Of a stretch of 64,000 nt of DNA, positions 27,958 to 37,864 are shown piece by piece. The stretch is taken from positions 1,550,001 to 1,614,000 of the forward strand of contig NZ_JAHZIL010000003.1 of NCBI RefSeq assembly GCF_019443085.1, written 5' to 3'. The notes under the pieces were generated by a model. The model saw nothing but the letters and a program-made list of their open reading frames with translations. It ran no database searches and was not told where the DNA came from. A program made the position numbers and the translations under genes. Source of the DNA: Marinobacter sp. F4218. GTDB taxonomy: Bacteria; Pseudomonadota; Gammaproteobacteria; Pseudomonadales; Oleiphilaceae. Numbering within the stretch: position 1 is the stretch's first letter; each line of letters starts with the position of its first letter.

Positions 27958-28956
27958 ATGGACAGCTCAAAACCCCGTTCGCCCGGGCAGACCGGCCTCT
28001 GGCCCGGCCTGTGGGTTCCCCTGGTCATACTGATCGTCGGACTGACGGCGACGGCGACCATGGCCCACTTCGAATCCAGCCGGGCCAGCGAACTGGCCGA
28101 GGCTCATTACCAGGCCCAACACCAGGCACTGGTCAATCTGTTGCTGGCCCGGGTGCCAACACGGGCGTCTGAAAATGCCTCAACCCAGGAATGGCTGCAT
28201 TCCGTTTTCGATGAGGCGTTGCCACCAAGCCTGGGGGTTCGGGTCGATACCCTCTCACGCCACACCAAGCGGCCATTGCTCCAGATCCGCACGCAGGGCT
28301 CGATCGATCCCACGCGAGCCCTGCGGACCGAGGTGAACTACGGCGACTTCAGCTGGATGCTGACGACGGTGCCTTCCCGGTCCCTGCTGGAACAATCGGC
28401 CAACAGCGCCCACAGGAACGTCTGGCTCGCCGGCGGGACGCTAACCCTCGTGGCGACGCTCCTGGCCCTGTTCCAGTGCCGAAGGCTCCATGGGCAGTCC
28501 CTGCAGATCGTTGATCTGGAACGCAGGGGAACCGGGGCCGATCAGCACATCACCAACCTTCAGGTGGAAAAATCCATACTGCGTCAGGCCCTGAATGACA
28601 GCGAACAGCGCAGCCGGGATCTGATCGCCCTGTCCGGCGCCATCATCAGCGAACTGGACGAAATGGGCCTTATCGGTTTCATTTCCCCTCAGGTTGCAGA
28701 ACTGCTGGCACGGGCCCCCGCCGACCTGATCGGAGAGCCGTTCGAACGGCTGATCGAGCCCGACTCACGGGAGAACTTCCGGCGGGCCCTTACGGCCGCG
28801 CGAGCGGACCACTCCATCGAACGCATTGATTTACCATTGCTGCACCGCGACGAAGAGACCGTACTCAATGTCGCCATCCGAATTCTGGCACTCCAGGATC
28901 CGGTGCACGGACTGAGCGGGTACCGGCTCGGTGCCTTTGCCCAGAACGGGCACTAG
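27958..28956 (+). CDS. Membrane-anchored PAS-domain protein of unknown function
   Basis: A 332-residue protein with a membrane helix at about residues 18-40, a ~100-residue periplasmic region, a second helix at about 150-167, a short coiled coil, and a C-terminal PAS-like domain (about 215-330: ISELDEMGLIGFISPQVAELL). It has no kinase, GGDEF, EAL or methyl-accepting output domain, so it looks like a bare sensor input. It starts 99 nt after znuB and its stop shares a CTAG with the convergent CDGSH gene. No function can be given. Confidence 0.75.
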   Translation: MDSSKPRSPGQTGLWPGLWVPLVILIVGLTATATMAHFESSRASELAEAHYQAQHQALVNLLLARVPTRASENASTQEWLHSVFDEALPPSLGVRVDTLSRHTKRPLLQIRTQGSIDPTRALRTEVNYGDFSWMLTTVPSRSLLEQSANSAHRNVWLAGGTLTLVATLLALFQCRRLHGQSLQIVDLERRGTGADQHITNLQVEKSILRQALNDSEQRSRDLIALSGAIISELDEMGLIGFISPQVAELLARAPADLIGEPFERLIEPDSRENFRRALTAARADHSIERIDLPLLHRDEETVLNVAIRILALQDPVHGLSGYRLGAFAQNGH

Positions 28957-29201
28957 GTAAGTGATTTATGGGTGCCGTCACACAGCGGCGGTGTTCCCGT
29001 CTGCTTACAACCACAGAACCAGACCCATTCCTTTTTCTCGGCGGTGTACTTTACCGGCTTGAACCCCGTGCCCTTGTGGGATCCGTCGCAGAACGGCTGA
29101 GTCTGACTCCGGCCACAGGCGCACCACAGGTAATTCTTGCCCGCCTCGACCAGGACAGAATACGGCGTTGTCCTCGCCACACGGGCTTTGGCATCACTCA
29201 T
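28953..29201 (-). CDS. CDGSH iron-sulfur domain protein
   Basis: An 82-residue protein with two CDGSH-type [2Fe-2S] motifs: CGRSQTQPFCDGSH and CGCKQTGTPPLCDGTH. The chosen ATG (29201, MSDAKARV) has a strong GGAGG ribosome binding site; the frame extends 9 codons further upstream without one. Small double-CDGSH proteins are common in bacteria; they bind redox-active, labile 2Fe-2S clusters, and their partners are mostly unknown. It diverges from the arsenic operon. Confidence 0.92.
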   Translation of the reverse strand: MSDAKARVARTTPYSVLVEAGKNYLWCACGRSQTQPFCDGSHKGTGFKPVKYTAEKKEWVWFCGCKQTGTPPLCDGTHKSLT

Positions 29202-29316
29202 AGAACCTCCCGGAAAACAATTCGGCATAAAAGTACCCGCAGTATAGACAATTCCTCATGCCCGACTTGCCTCATGCGCCAAGAATCCGTACATTTACAT
29301 CCGCTTTTCTGCATAT

Positions 29317-29694
29317 ATGGAAAATCAGATATTGATTGCCACCAACGCTGACTACCACCCCGTTCGCGTGTTCAAGGCGCTGGGCGACGAGAACCGACTG
29401 ACCATCCTGCTGTTGATCCGGCAGCAGACCGAGCTGTGCGTGTGCGAACTCACCGCCGCCCTGAATCTGTCCCAGCCCCGGGTCAGTCGCCATCTGGCGT
29501 ACCTCCGGGAGCACAACCTGTTGCAGGATGAGCGCCGGGGGCAGTGGGTGTACTATCGACTGCATCCGGAGCTGCCCGAATGGGTCCAGTCAATACTCGG
29601 CAGGTCCTCCGAGGCCTGCGCGGGCCTGCTGGCGCCCATCAGCCAGCGGCTGGATGCCCTGCCCGACCGCCCCGTCAGTGTGGACTGCAGCTGA
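29317..29694 (+). CDS. arsR: ArsR family arsenic-responsive repressor
   Basis: A 125-residue winged-helix repressor. The ELCVCEL segment carries the Cys pair typical of ArsR As(III) binding, followed by the recognition helix [20 protein letters not shown] and the wing [11 protein letters not shown]. It heads the operon arsR-acr3-gapdh-arsJ; its stop overlaps the acr3 start by 1 nt. The ATG at 29317 has no clear ribosome binding site, so a slightly downstream start is possible. Expected to repress its own operon until arsenite binds. Confidence 0.93.
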   Translation: MENQILIATNADYHPVRVFKALGDENRLTILLLIRQQTELCVCELTAALNLSQPRVSRHLAYLREHNLLQDERRGQWVYYRLHPELPEWVQSILGRSSEACAGLLAPISQRLDALPDRPVSVDCS

Positions 29695-30767
29695 TGGGAA
29701 CCTTCGAACGCTACCTCAGCCTGTGGGTGGCCCTCGCCATCGCACTCGGAATGACCACCGGCACCCTGCTACCGGGGGTGTACCACACCATCGCCAACCT
29801 GACGTACGCCCACGTGAACCTTGTGGTGGCGGTGTTCATCTGGGCCATGATCTATCCGATGATGGTTCAGGTGGATTTCACCGCCATCCGGAATGTCCGC
29901 CGCGAACCCCGGGGACTGATCCTGACCCTGTTCATCAACTGGCTGATCAAGCCGTTCACCATGGCGGCTTTGGGCTGGCTATTCTTCAAATTGCTGTTTG
30001 CGGACCTGGTGGACCCGACCACGGCCACGGAATACATCGCCGGCATGATTCTCCTCGGGGTCGCCCCCTGCACCGCAATGGTCTTCGTCTGGAGCCAGCT
30101 TACCCGGGGCAATTCCGCCTACACCCTGGTTCAGGTGTCGGTAAACGACCTCATCATGGTGTTTGCCTTTGCGCCGATTGCCGCCTTCCTGCTGGGCCTT
30201 TCCACCATTACGGTGCCCTGGGAAACCCTGTTGCTCTCGGTGGTGCTCTACGTGGTTGCGCCGCTCGTGGCCGGGGTCCTGACCCGGCGCTACCTGCTGC
30301 GCCAGGGCCAGTCGCGTCTGGACGCCTGGCTGCAACACAGCAAGCCAACCACCATCATGGGCCTGCTGGCGACCGTGGCCCTGCTGTTTGGCCTACAAGC
30401 AGACCGGATCCTGGACAACCCGTTCGCCATTGCCCTGATCGCCGTCCCGCTGTTGATCCAGAGCTACGGCATCTTTTTCATCGCCTACTTTATGGCCCGG
30501 AGAATGAGACTGCCCCACGACATCGCCGCCCCGGCGAGCCTGATCGGCACGTCAAACTTCTTCGAGTTGGCCGTTGCCGTCGCCATCAGCCTGTTCGGAC
30601 TCACCTCCGGGGCAGCCCTGGCTACGGTCGTCGGTGTTCTGGTGGAAGTCCCGGTGATGCTGTCGCTGGTCGCGTTCGCCAACCGGACCCGACGCTGGTT
30701 TCCGGCCGTCGGCTCTCCTGACACCCTTTCGACAACCCCGGAAAACGAGGGGAGGTACCCGCAATGA
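29694..30767 (+). CDS. acr3: Acr3 arsenite efflux permease
   Basis: A 357-residue bile-acid-transporter-fold permease with about ten helices, starting at ATG 29694 ([11 protein letters not shown]), which overlaps the arsR stop. The hallmark Cys in [17 protein letters not shown] (about residue 126) and the Glu in [12 protein letters not shown], both essential in characterised Acr3 proteins, are present. It exports As(III). No arsenate reductase gene accompanies it in this operon. Confidence 0.93.
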   Translation: MGTFERYLSLWVALAIALGMTTGTLLPGVYHTIANLTYAHVNLVVAVFIWAMIYPMMVQVDFTAIRNVRREPRGLILTLFINWLIKPFTMAALGWLFFKLLFADLVDPTTATEYIAGMILLGVAPCTAMVFVWSQLTRGNSAYTLVQVSVNDLIMVFAFAPIAAFLLGLSTITVPWETLLLSVVLYVVAPLVAGVLTRRYLLRQGQSRLDAWLQHSKPTTIMGLLATVALLFGLQADRILDNPFAIALIAVPLLIQSYGIFFIAYFMARRMRLPHDIAAPASLIGTSNFFELAVAVAISLFGLTSGAALATVVGVLVEVPVMLSLVAFANRTRRWFPAVGSPDTLSTTPENEGRYPQ

Positions 30768-31768
30768 GCACGATCAAAGTAGGCATCAATGGCTTCGGCC
30801 GCATCGGCAGGCTCGCGCTGCGCGTGGCCTGGGAATGGCCCGACGTCGAATTCGTGGCGGTCAATGACCCCGGCGCAGACGCCGCCACCCTGGCACACCT
30901 GCTGAACTTCGACAGCGTTCATGGCCGCTGGAACCAGGAGGCCGGCTTCGATGGCACCGCTCTGGTCATCAACGGCCACCGCATCCGGGTGACCCACAAC
31001 CGGACCATCGGCGAAACCGACTGGTCCGGTTGCGACGTGGTCATCGAGGCCAGTGGCCATATGCGAAAGGTGGACGTGCTCCAGGCCTACCTGGACCAGG
31101 GCGTGAAACGGGTGGTGGTCACCGCCCCGGTCAAGGAAGCCGGTGCCCGGAACCTGGTGATGGGCGTAAACGACCATTTGTTCGACCCCGCTACGGACCG
31201 GATTGTCACGGCGGCCTCCTGCACCACCAACTGCCTGGCACCGGTGGTGAAAGTGATTCACGAGAAGCTGGGCATCCGCCACGGATCAATCACCACCATC
31301 CACAGCCTGACCAACACGCAGACCATCCTCGACGCCCCGCACAAGGACCTGCGCCGGGCCCGGGCCTGCGGCAGCTCTCTGATCCCGACCACCACCGGTT
31401 CCGCCACCGCCATCATCGAGATCTTCCCGGAGCTGAAGGGCCGGCTCGACGGTCACGCCGTGCGGGTCCCGCTGACCAACGCCTCACTCACTGACTGTGT
31501 CTTTGAAGTGGACACCCCCACCGACCGAGAGACGGTCAACCAGCTTCTGAAAGAGGCTGCCGAGGGGGAGCTGGAGGGCATTCTGGGCTACGAGGAACGC
31601 CCGCTGGTCTCGATTGACTATAAGACCGATCCCCGATCCGCCATCATCGATGCCCTGTCCACAATGGTGGTCAACGGCACCCAGGTGAAGCTCTACGCCT
31701 GGTACGACAACGAGTGGGGCTACGCCAATCGCACCGCCGAACTGATGCGCAAGGTTGGCGCTTCCTGA
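30764..31768 (+). CDS. ArsJ-associated glyceraldehyde-3-phosphate dehydrogenase
   Basis: A 334-residue type I GAPDH: NAD-binding [14 protein letters not shown], catalytic Cys in [12 protein letters not shown] (about residue 152) and C-terminal [11 protein letters not shown]. It sits between acr3 (4-nt overlap) and arsJ, which identifies it as the specialised GAPDH of the ArsJ pathway: it uses arsenate in place of phosphate to make unstable 1-arseno-3-phosphoglycerate, which ArsJ exports. The central glycolytic gapA is presumably elsewhere. Confidence 0.93.
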   Translation: MSTIKVGINGFGRIGRLALRVAWEWPDVEFVAVNDPGADAATLAHLLNFDSVHGRWNQEAGFDGTALVINGHRIRVTHNRTIGETDWSGCDVVIEASGHMRKVDVLQAYLDQGVKRVVVTAPVKEAGARNLVMGVNDHLFDPATDRIVTAASCTTNCLAPVVKVIHEKLGIRHGSITTIHSLTNTQTILDAPHKDLRRARACGSSLIPTTTGSATAIIEIFPELKGRLDGHAVRVPLTNASLTDCVFEVDTPTDRETVNQLLKEAAEGELEGILGYEERPLVSIDYKTDPRSAIIDALSTMVVNGTQVKLYAWYDNEWGYANRTAELMRKVGAS

Positions 31769-31769
31769 T

Positions 31770-32963
31770 ATGACGGCAGCCATCCGCCAGTACCTGGTCA
31801 TCACCGGCAACTACTGGGCCTTCACCCTGACCGACGGTGCCCTGAGAATGCTGGTGGTGCTGCATTTTCATCAGCTTGGCTATGCGCCCCTGGACATTGC
31901 GCTGCTCTTCGTCTTCTACGAGTTCTTCGGCGTCGTGACCAATCTTGTCGGCGGTTACCTCGGAGCCCGGATGGGGCTGAACCGCACCATGAATCTGGGC
32001 CTGCTGTTGCAGATCGTGGCGCTGGCCATGCTGGCCGTACCCGCGGCAGCGCTGACGGTGCCCTGGGTCATGGCGGCCCAGGCGCTGTCGGGAATCGCCA
32101 AGGACCTGAACAAGATGTCGGCCAAGAGTGGCATCAAGCTGCTTGTGCCGGATACCGAACAGGGCAAGCTCTACAAATGGGTCGCGGTGCTGACCGGCTC
32201 CAAGAATACCCTGAAGGGCGTGGGCTTTTTCCTGGGCGGCGTTCTGCTCATGACGGCTGGCTTCAAGGGCGCCGTCATCACCATGGCCGCCGCCCTGACT
32301 CTGATCTGGCTGTCCAGCCTGTTCCTGCTGAAGCGGGAACTCGGCAAGAGCAAGGCCAAACCCAAGTTCACCGATATGCTGTCCAAGAGCCGGCCGATCA
32401 ATATCCTTTCAGCAGCCCGCCTGTTCCTGTTCGGCGCCCGGGATGTCTGGTTCGTCGTCGCCCTGCCCGTATACCTCCACACCGTGTTTGGCTGGGATTT
32501 CTGGCAAGTGGGTGGCTTCATGGCCTGCTGGATCATCGGCTACGGCGTTATCCAGACCCAGGCCCCCAGGATCACCGGCGACCTGTCGGGCAAGACACCG
32601 GCGATACTCTGGGCCTGGGCGCTTGCCGTTGTGCCAGCGGCCATCGCGATCGGCCTGGCGACCCCAATCCCGCCACAACTGACCGTGGTTATCGGGTTGT
32701 TGCTGTTCGGCGGGCTGTTTGCCGTCAATTCCTCGCTGCACAGCTACCTGATTGTCAGCTACGCACGCTCGGACGGCGTATCTCTGGACGTGGGTTTCTA
32801 CTACATGTCCAACGCCGCGGGACGCCTGCTCGGCACCCTGCTTTCCGGCTGGATCTACCAGACCTTTGGCCTGGAGGCGTGTCTGTGGACGTCCTCCGCC
32901 ATGGTGGCCGTTGCCGCCCTGTTTGCGACCGGTCTGCCAGAGCGTAATTCAACTCCCGCCTGA
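31770..32963 (+). CDS. arsJ: ArsJ organoarsenical efflux MFS transporter
   Basis: A 397-residue major facilitator with about eleven or twelve helices. The start is ATG 31770 (MTAAIRQYLVITGNYWAF), 1 nt after the gapdh stop; an in-frame TTG lies 15 nt upstream. The segment SGIAKDLNKMSAKSGIKLLV after the first helices is typical of ArsJ. It extrudes 1-arseno-3-phosphoglycerate, which then hydrolyses to arsenate outside, giving As(V) resistance without reduction. It ends the operon and converges on the patatin gene with a 3-nt gap. Confidence 0.9.
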   Translation: MTAAIRQYLVITGNYWAFTLTDGALRMLVVLHFHQLGYAPLDIALLFVFYEFFGVVTNLVGGYLGARMGLNRTMNLGLLLQIVALAMLAVPAAALTVPWVMAAQALSGIAKDLNKMSAKSGIKLLVPDTEQGKLYKWVAVLTGSKNTLKGVGFFLGGVLLMTAGFKGAVITMAAALTLIWLSSLFLLKRELGKSKAKPKFTDMLSKSRPINILSAARLFLFGARDVWFVVALPVYLHTVFGWDFWQVGGFMACWIIGYGVIQTQAPRITGDLSGKTPAILWAWALAVVPAAIAIGLATPIPPQLTVVIGLLLFGGLFAVNSSLHSYLIVSYARSDGVSLDVGFYYMSNAAGRLLGTLLSGWIYQTFGLEACLWTSSAMVAVAALFATGLPERNSTPA

Positions 32964-32966
32964 ACG

Positions 32967-34049
32967 TCAGAGCGGGCGAATGACGTCCGCAAGTTTTCCG
33001 CTTTCGGTCAGTTCCAGGAACTCATCGCCCAGCCGGTCGCTTTCGGCAATGGCCTTGCGCCAGGAGCGCTCCCGGCCATCATCGTCGTTAAGGTATTTCT
33101 CGAAATCTTTCCGGTCCGGCAGCTTGCGGTCCGGCAGGGACTCAAGGTAATCCTTGGAGGGGGCCACGAGTACAACATCCTGTAAGCGGGTGGCGTCGCC
33201 CCGGCGCCAGGGCAGGGTCTTGTCGAACCAGCCGGGTACCACCTTATCGGTGAAATGCGGATAGAGAATGACTCCGGGCTGTTCGTACGGCAGGTCCAGG
33301 TGATAGTCCAACAGCCCTCCGTCACGGTACACCCCTTCCGGCGCGCCCGGGATGTTACGGACACCGGCCATCACCATGGGAATGGAAGCGGAGGCCAGAA
33401 GCGCCGACAGCAGATTATCGCGGGTCAGCGCCACCTCGTGACTGGGGAAGTCGACCAGTTTCGCCACCGGCGCTTTCAGGCGGGCATCGTGAATGATGCC
33501 CCGTTCCATGAACCGGCCCAGATGGCGACGGCTTACCATGTTGGCGCTGATGGCGTTCATCAGACCGAGGCTGAGGCGCCCCCGGGTATCGTGCTCCAGC
33601 ATGCCGCGGCTGCGAACCACCACCACGTTGAGCCGATACCAGGGGTGGTTGAGAATGTAATCTTCACGTCCGCCCAACAGCTCTTCCAGGAACAGTACGC
33701 TCTTGCGACTGACTTCGGCAGGGCTGACCCCCTTGGCAAATCGCTGCGACGTGTATAGCTCGGCCAGCCTCGCAAGCTGTTCCTTCGGTTTATCCGACGA
33801 AGCCACCGCCGCAAACCGCCAACTGCCAATGGACGAGCCAATCAGCGAGCGCTCCTGTGGAGCCCGGGGTAGCCAGTCCCCGAAGATGGCCTTGTCCAGG
33901 CCACTGATCCCCAGGGCCTTTGGCCCACCTGCAGCGCCGGGCACGACGTGGACATCGGCTGGCGTCAGAGGCCGGGCTTTCAGCCGCTCCAACGCACGGC
34001 GACCTGCGCGGATGGTCAGTGCCGGTGCCCGGGTATGAATTGCGGTCAT
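32967..34049 (-). CDS. Patatin-like phospholipase
   Basis: A 360-residue patatin-fold protein. The oxyanion-hole glycine loop reads GAAGGPKALG near residue 39, the nucleophile elbow is GSSIGSW (GxSxG), and the catalytic dyad Asp is in DGGLLDYHLDLP. There is no signal peptide, so it is likely cytoplasmic. Substrate is unknown; Ser-Asp patatins hydrolyse phospholipids or lipid esters. Transcribed alone, divergent from the GGDEF gene. Confidence 0.87.
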   Translation of the reverse strand: MTAIHTRAPALTIRAGRRALERLKARPLTPADVHVVPGAAGGPKALGISGLDKAIFGDWLPRAPQERSLIGSSIGSWRFAAVASSDKPKEQLARLAELYTSQRFAKGVSPAEVSRKSVLFLEELLGGREDYILNHPWYRLNVVVVRSRGMLEHDTRGRLSLGLMNAISANMVSRRHLGRFMERGIIHDARLKAPVAKLVDFPSHEVALTRDNLLSALLASASIPMVMAGVRNIPGAPEGVYRDGGLLDYHLDLPYEQPGVILYPHFTDKVVPGWFDKTLPWRRGDATRLQDVVLVAPSKDYLESLPDRKLPDRKDFEKYLNDDDGRERSWRKAIAESDRLGDEFLELTESGKLADVIRPL

Positions 34050-34229
34050 GACGAACTCCCTGTTTTGAATCGGCGGAGTTTAACCAAGCGGAAGAAGCCC
34101 GGCCAACTGAAGAAAACTTATAGAGGTCATAAATTGCAGTATGGGCTTCACTATCAGGCGGCTCATGCTAGACTTTCGTCAGTCCGGCATCGGAAGCGGA
34201 CCGATTTTCCTTGGCAGCAGGAGTTTGCT

Positions 34230-35300
34230 GTGAATGTTTTTGCCCCACCCGATTCTCTAGCCACCAACCCGACCCTTGCTGTCCTCGGGTTCAAGCGGCA
34301 GCTGGTTTTTCACCTTCATTTCTGGGCCTTTGTGGCGGTTGCTCCACTGATCCTGGTGCAATGGAACCAGGACCACCAGCTGCTATCCGGGCTGCTGATA
34401 CTGTTCTGTGCCAACGCGCTGCTGGTGATCGCCTTCCTGCATTACCGCAACACCTACTTCCTGAAGGGGCGCATGTTCCCGCTACTGGCTGTGGTCTGCG
34501 CCGCGTACTCCACCAGCATAAACGGGCACGCCGGGCTCTACTGGGCATACCCGGCGGCCACTGCCCTGTTTTTCCTGCTGCCCCTGAGGGAGGCGACCGT
34601 GAGCAACGTCGTTTTCGTGACCGTTATGGCCGTTGTTTCTTTCCTCAAGTTTCCGGAAGCCGACTTCTGGCGCATCACCTTCTCGCTGGGGCTGACCTGC
34701 GTGTTTGCCATGGTGTTTGCCTGGCTGGTAGGCAAACTCCAGCAGGAACTGACCCGGTTGGCCACCACCGATCCGCTGACCGGGTGTCTGAACCGGTCTC
34801 AGCTTGCGGACATTCTGAACCATCAGATTCAGATGCGGGAGCGCTATGAGCGGGTATCCAGCCTGATCCTGTTCGATCTGGATTATTTCAAGGTTATCAA
34901 TGATCAATGGGGCCATCTGGCAGGCGACCGGGTTCTGAAAGAGATGGCGATGCGCATTCGCAAGCGCCTTCGGGAGAGCGATCAGCTGTTCCGGATAGGC
35001 GGTGAGGAATTCATGATCGTGCTGCCGGAAACCCGACAGAAAGATGCGGACACCCTGGCCCACCAACTGTTAACCGGTATCGGCTCAACCCCGTTCCTTG
35101 ATGACATCAAAATAACGGCAAGCGCCAGTGTGGCGGAAGTGTGTCAAGGGGAGACCTGGTCGGTCTGGCTGAATCGGGCGGATCAAGCTCTGTACGAAGC
35201 AAAGTCCCGGGGTCGCAATCAGGTGGTCAATGCCCGGAGAGCAACACCAGCGGGGGTAATTGACGCCCCCGAACTCGTGGACCCGGCTGTCGGCAACTAG
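34230..35300 (+). CDS. Membrane-bound GGDEF diguanylate cyclase
   Basis: A 356-residue protein from a GTG at 34230 with GCAGGAG placed 7-8 nt upstream. About six hydrophobic helices occupy residues 20-175, followed by a C-terminal GGDEF domain. The active-site motif is GGEEF (about 257-261), a competent variant, and an inhibitory-site RxxD (RESD) lies five residues before it, so product feedback is expected. It should make c-di-GMP. The helices resemble a 6TM sensor region of unknown ligand. The stop shares CTAG with the convergent hydrolase gene. Confidence 0.88.
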   Translation: MNVFAPPDSLATNPTLAVLGFKRQLVFHLHFWAFVAVAPLILVQWNQDHQLLSGLLILFCANALLVIAFLHYRNTYFLKGRMFPLLAVVCAAYSTSINGHAGLYWAYPAATALFFLLPLREATVSNVVFVTVMAVVSFLKFPEADFWRITFSLGLTCVFAMVFAWLVGKLQQELTRLATTDPLTGCLNRSQLADILNHQIQMRERYERVSSLILFDLDYFKVINDQWGHLAGDRVLKEMAMRIRKRLRESDQLFRIGGEEFMIVLPETRQKDADTLAHQLLTGIGSTPFLDDIKITASASVAEVCQGETWSVWLNRADQALYEAKSRGRNQVVNARRATPAGVIDAPELVDPAVGN

Positions 35301-36232
35301 TACTCCGGATTCCCGGACCCGATCCGCTTTCGGAAATCCCGGTACGCGCTGAACACATCCCAAGGACATTCAAAGTGGGGGTAATGCCCGGTATTTCGCA
35401 GGCTCACGACGTCCGGGTTGGCGATCAACTCACGATAACGCCGGGCCATGGCGGCACCGGAAACCGGGTCCGCCGTCCCGGAAATCAACCGCATCGGCTG
35501 AGTCGCCTTCTGCAGCGCCCCGACCCAACGATTGCGATGGCAGCGCCGTTCCTCCATAAACTGGATCAGGTGGTGCAGGATCCCCCGGCCGTTGTTGTAG
35601 GTCAGCAGTTGCCAGAAGTCTTCCATGTCCTGTTGGTCCGGCGGGTTCTGGCTGCCGAAAAGGCGACGGAAATTCCGTTCGAACGTGCGGCGGGTCAAGC
35701 CGCGGCTGATCAGCCCGCCCAGGGGGCTCCGCAAGAGCTTCTGAATCAGCAGCGGATTGTGAACTTCGGGAAACAGGGCGCCGTTCAGGAAACAGACACT
35801 GGCAATATCGAACGGCAGCACACCCTCCTGCTCCCTGGCCAGTAACTCCTGCACCACACTGCAGCCATAGTCGTGGGCAATCAGGTGTATGGCCGGCAAG
35901 CCCAGCCCAGCTACCCAGCCCTGCATGAGGTCGGCCTGATCTTCGATACTGTAGGGGTAAGGCACCGGTTTATCGGAAAAACCAAACCCCAGCATGTCCA
36001 ACGCCAGCACACTGTACTGCGGCGTCAGCATTGGCCAGACGCGGCTCCAGTCCCAACTGGCAGTCGGGAAGCCGTGAATCAGAACCAGAGGTTCGCCCTG
36101 CCCGGCCATGCGACTGAAAATGGCATGGCCTTCGTAGCTGAACCATTTGCCTCCCTGCTGCCAACCCTCAAGGGTGCCGGACTCGCGACCGGCAGACACG
36201 GCGTTTCGAGCATCGGCTATCACCTGTTCCAT
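35297..36232 (-). CDS. Alpha/beta hydrolase with Asp-type nucleophile elbow
   Basis: A 311-residue alpha/beta hydrolase. The oxyanion segment LVLIHGFPTASWDW, nucleophile elbow AHDYGCSVVQELL and terminal GHYPHFECP histidine are present; an Asp in SGTADPVSG may be the acid. The elbow residue is Asp (HDYG), as in haloalkane dehalogenases and epoxide hydrolases, and the local sequence is closest in feel to the MEST/PEG1 group. No signal peptide. Specific substrate unknown. Confidence 0.85.
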   Translation of the reverse strand: MEQVIADARNAVSAGRESGTLEGWQQGGKWFSYEGHAIFSRMAGQGEPLVLIHGFPTASWDWSRVWPMLTPQYSVLALDMLGFGFSDKPVPYPYSIEDQADLMQGWVAGLGLPAIHLIAHDYGCSVVQELLAREQEGVLPFDIASVCFLNGALFPEVHNPLLIQKLLRSPLGGLISRGLTRRTFERNFRRLFGSQNPPDQQDMEDFWQLLTYNNGRGILHHLIQFMEERRCHRNRWVGALQKATQPMRLISGTADPVSGAAMARRYRELIANPDVVSLRNTGHYPHFECPWDVFSAYRDFRKRIGSGNPEY

Positions 36233-36427
36233 CCTTTATCCTCGGCGACTCTCCCAACCCCTGACTGTAAAACAATCCAGCCGTGCCTGCCATAGCCCTC
36301 CGGCAGTCAAGATGCGGCACCAGCGTCAAAGTGGTCTTTTCCCGGGTCCGGGTCGTAAAGCGTAGAGATGACGGGCAAATTGCCTTAAGCTTTGGCCCTT
36401 GTAAGACACAGCAGACCGGAATTGACT

Positions 36428-36997
36428 ATGACCAAACTCCTTGACGACCTTGCGGGCCACTACAGCGCCATTATTAATGGACTGGGCGAAGATACCGGCC
36501 GCGAAGGTCTGCAGGACACTCCGATGCGAGCTGCCAAAGCGATGCAGTTCCTCACCCAGGGATACCAGCAAAGCCTCGACGACCTGGTTAATAATGCCGT
36601 GTTCGAATCTGCCATGGATGAGATGGTGGTGGTTCAGGACATCGAGCTGTACAGCATGTGCGAGCATCACATGCTGCCGTTCATCGGTAAATGCCACATC
36701 GCCTATCTGCCCCAGGGGCGGGTGTTGGGCCTGTCCAAGTTCGCTCGCATCGTGGACATGTACGCCCGCCGCCTGCAGATTCAGGAGAACCTGACTCGCC
36801 AGATTGCCGAGGCCATCGAGAGCGTCACCAACGCCAAGGGCGTTGCCGTGGTCATCGAAGCCCAGCACATGTGCATGATGATGCGCGGTGTGGAAAAGCA
36901 GAACTCTCGGATGAAGACCTCAATGATGCTGGGACAGTTCCGCAAGTCCCAGGCAACCCGCACGGAGTTCCTCAATCTGATTGGCCATAACCGCTGA
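36428..36997 (+). CDS. folE: GTP cyclohydrolase I
   Basis: A 189-residue FolE that converts GTP to dihydroneopterin triphosphate. Zinc-site Cys-His segment [20 protein letters not shown] and the later [10 protein letters not shown] are intact, so it is the zinc-dependent type I enzyme. ATG 36428 ([12 protein letters not shown]) is preferred to an in-frame start 36 nt upstream. It is followed by folX and a CoA-binding protein gene on the same strand with short gaps (24 and 21 nt). Confidence 0.96.
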   Translation: MTKLLDDLAGHYSAIINGLGEDTGREGLQDTPMRAAKAMQFLTQGYQQSLDDLVNNAVFESAMDEMVVVQDIELYSMCEHHMLPFIGKCHIAYLPQGRVLGLSKFARIVDMYARRLQIQENLTRQIAEAIESVTNAKGVAVVIEAQHMCMMMRGVEKQNSRMKTSMMLGQFRKSQATRTEFLNLIGHNR

Positions 36998-37021
36998 TCC
37001 ACCCCGGATAACGGAGACGCT

Positions 37022-37396
37022 ATGACAGACGTAATCGGGAATCACCAGGCCCGGGTTCGCATCAAGGATTTGTTGCTGCGTGCCTACATCGGCATCAAGG
37101 ATGAGGAGATCAACAACCAGCAGGATGTGTTGATCAACGTGAGTCTGACCTACGACGCCAACGACGCCATTAATGAAAATGAAATCTCGGCGGCGCTGAA
37201 CTACCGGACCATCACCAAACAGATTATCCACCACGTCGACGGCAACCGGTTTGCCCTGCTCGAGCGCCTTACCCACGAGGTGCTCAGTATCGTGATGGAA
37301 CATGAAGCCGTGCAGTGGGCGCAGGTGGAAATCGACAAACCCCACGCGTTACGCTACGCCGAATCCGTGTCTGTCTGCCTCGAGGCACATCGATAA
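37022..37396 (+). CDS. folX: Dihydroneopterin triphosphate 2'-epimerase
   Basis: A 124-residue FolB/FolX-fold protein. IRIKDLLLRAYIGIKDEEIN, ALNYRTITKQI and IDKPHALRYAESVS closely follow E. coli FolX, so FolX rather than the aldolase FolB is the better name. It epimerises dihydroneopterin triphosphate to the monapterin series, which in Pseudomonas feeds tetrahydromonapterin, the phenylalanine hydroxylase cofactor. Adjacent folE supplies the substrate. Confidence 0.93.
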   Translation: MTDVIGNHQARVRIKDLLLRAYIGIKDEEINNQQDVLINVSLTYDANDAINENEISAALNYRTITKQIIHHVDGNRFALLERLTHEVLSIVMEHEAVQWAQVEIDKPHALRYAESVSVCLEAHR

Positions 37397-37417
37397 ACCA
37401 ATCAGGTGTTTTTGTCC

Positions 37418-37849
37418 ATGCCCAGCAACTCCCCGGAACAACTTCGAGCCATTCTGGAAAGTGTTCGTTCCATCGCACTTGTCGGCGCCAGTGAAAAAAC
37501 CAACCGCCCCTCCCACGAGGTCATGGAGTTCCTGCAGCAACAGGGCTACCGGGTAATTCCGGTCAACCCCCGGCTGGCCGGCAAGCAACTGCTTGGAGAG
37601 ACCGTCTACCCGGACCTGGCGTCGCTGCCGGAACCCGTGGACATGGTGGAGTTGTTCCTGGCCCCTGAACGCACAGACGCGGTGATTGATGCGGCCATCG
37701 AACTCCGGATTCCCGTTATCTGGCTGCAGATCGGCGTCATTAATGAAGCCGGCGTCGCCCGGGCAGAAGCCGCGCGCCTGACCACTGTGATGGACCGGTG
37801 CCCCAAGCAGGAAATCCCACGCCTGGGCATTCCCCCGGTACACGCCTGA
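37418..37849 (+). CDS. CoA-binding domain protein (YccU-like)
   Basis: A 143-residue Rossmann-fold CoA-binding protein. It contains SIALVGASEKTNRPSHEVME, then YRVIPVNPRLAG and DMVELFLAPE, then VIWLQIGVINE, the order seen in E. coli YccU. Biological role unknown. The ATG at 37418 is preferred; an in-frame GTG is 12 nt upstream. It follows folX by 21 nt and may be part of the folE operon. Confidence 0.9.
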   Translation: MPSNSPEQLRAILESVRSIALVGASEKTNRPSHEVMEFLQQQGYRVIPVNPRLAGKQLLGETVYPDLASLPEPVDMVELFLAPERTDAVIDAAIELRIPVIWLQIGVINEAGVARAEAARLTTVMDRCPKQEIPRLGIPPVHA

Positions 37850-37864
37850 ACCACAACGAAAAAT

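Noticed and set aside
37022..37396. FolB dihydroneopterin aldolase
   Set aside because: The sequence follows FolX (IGIKDEEIN, ALNYRTITKQ, LRYAESVS) more closely than FolB; epimerase preferred.
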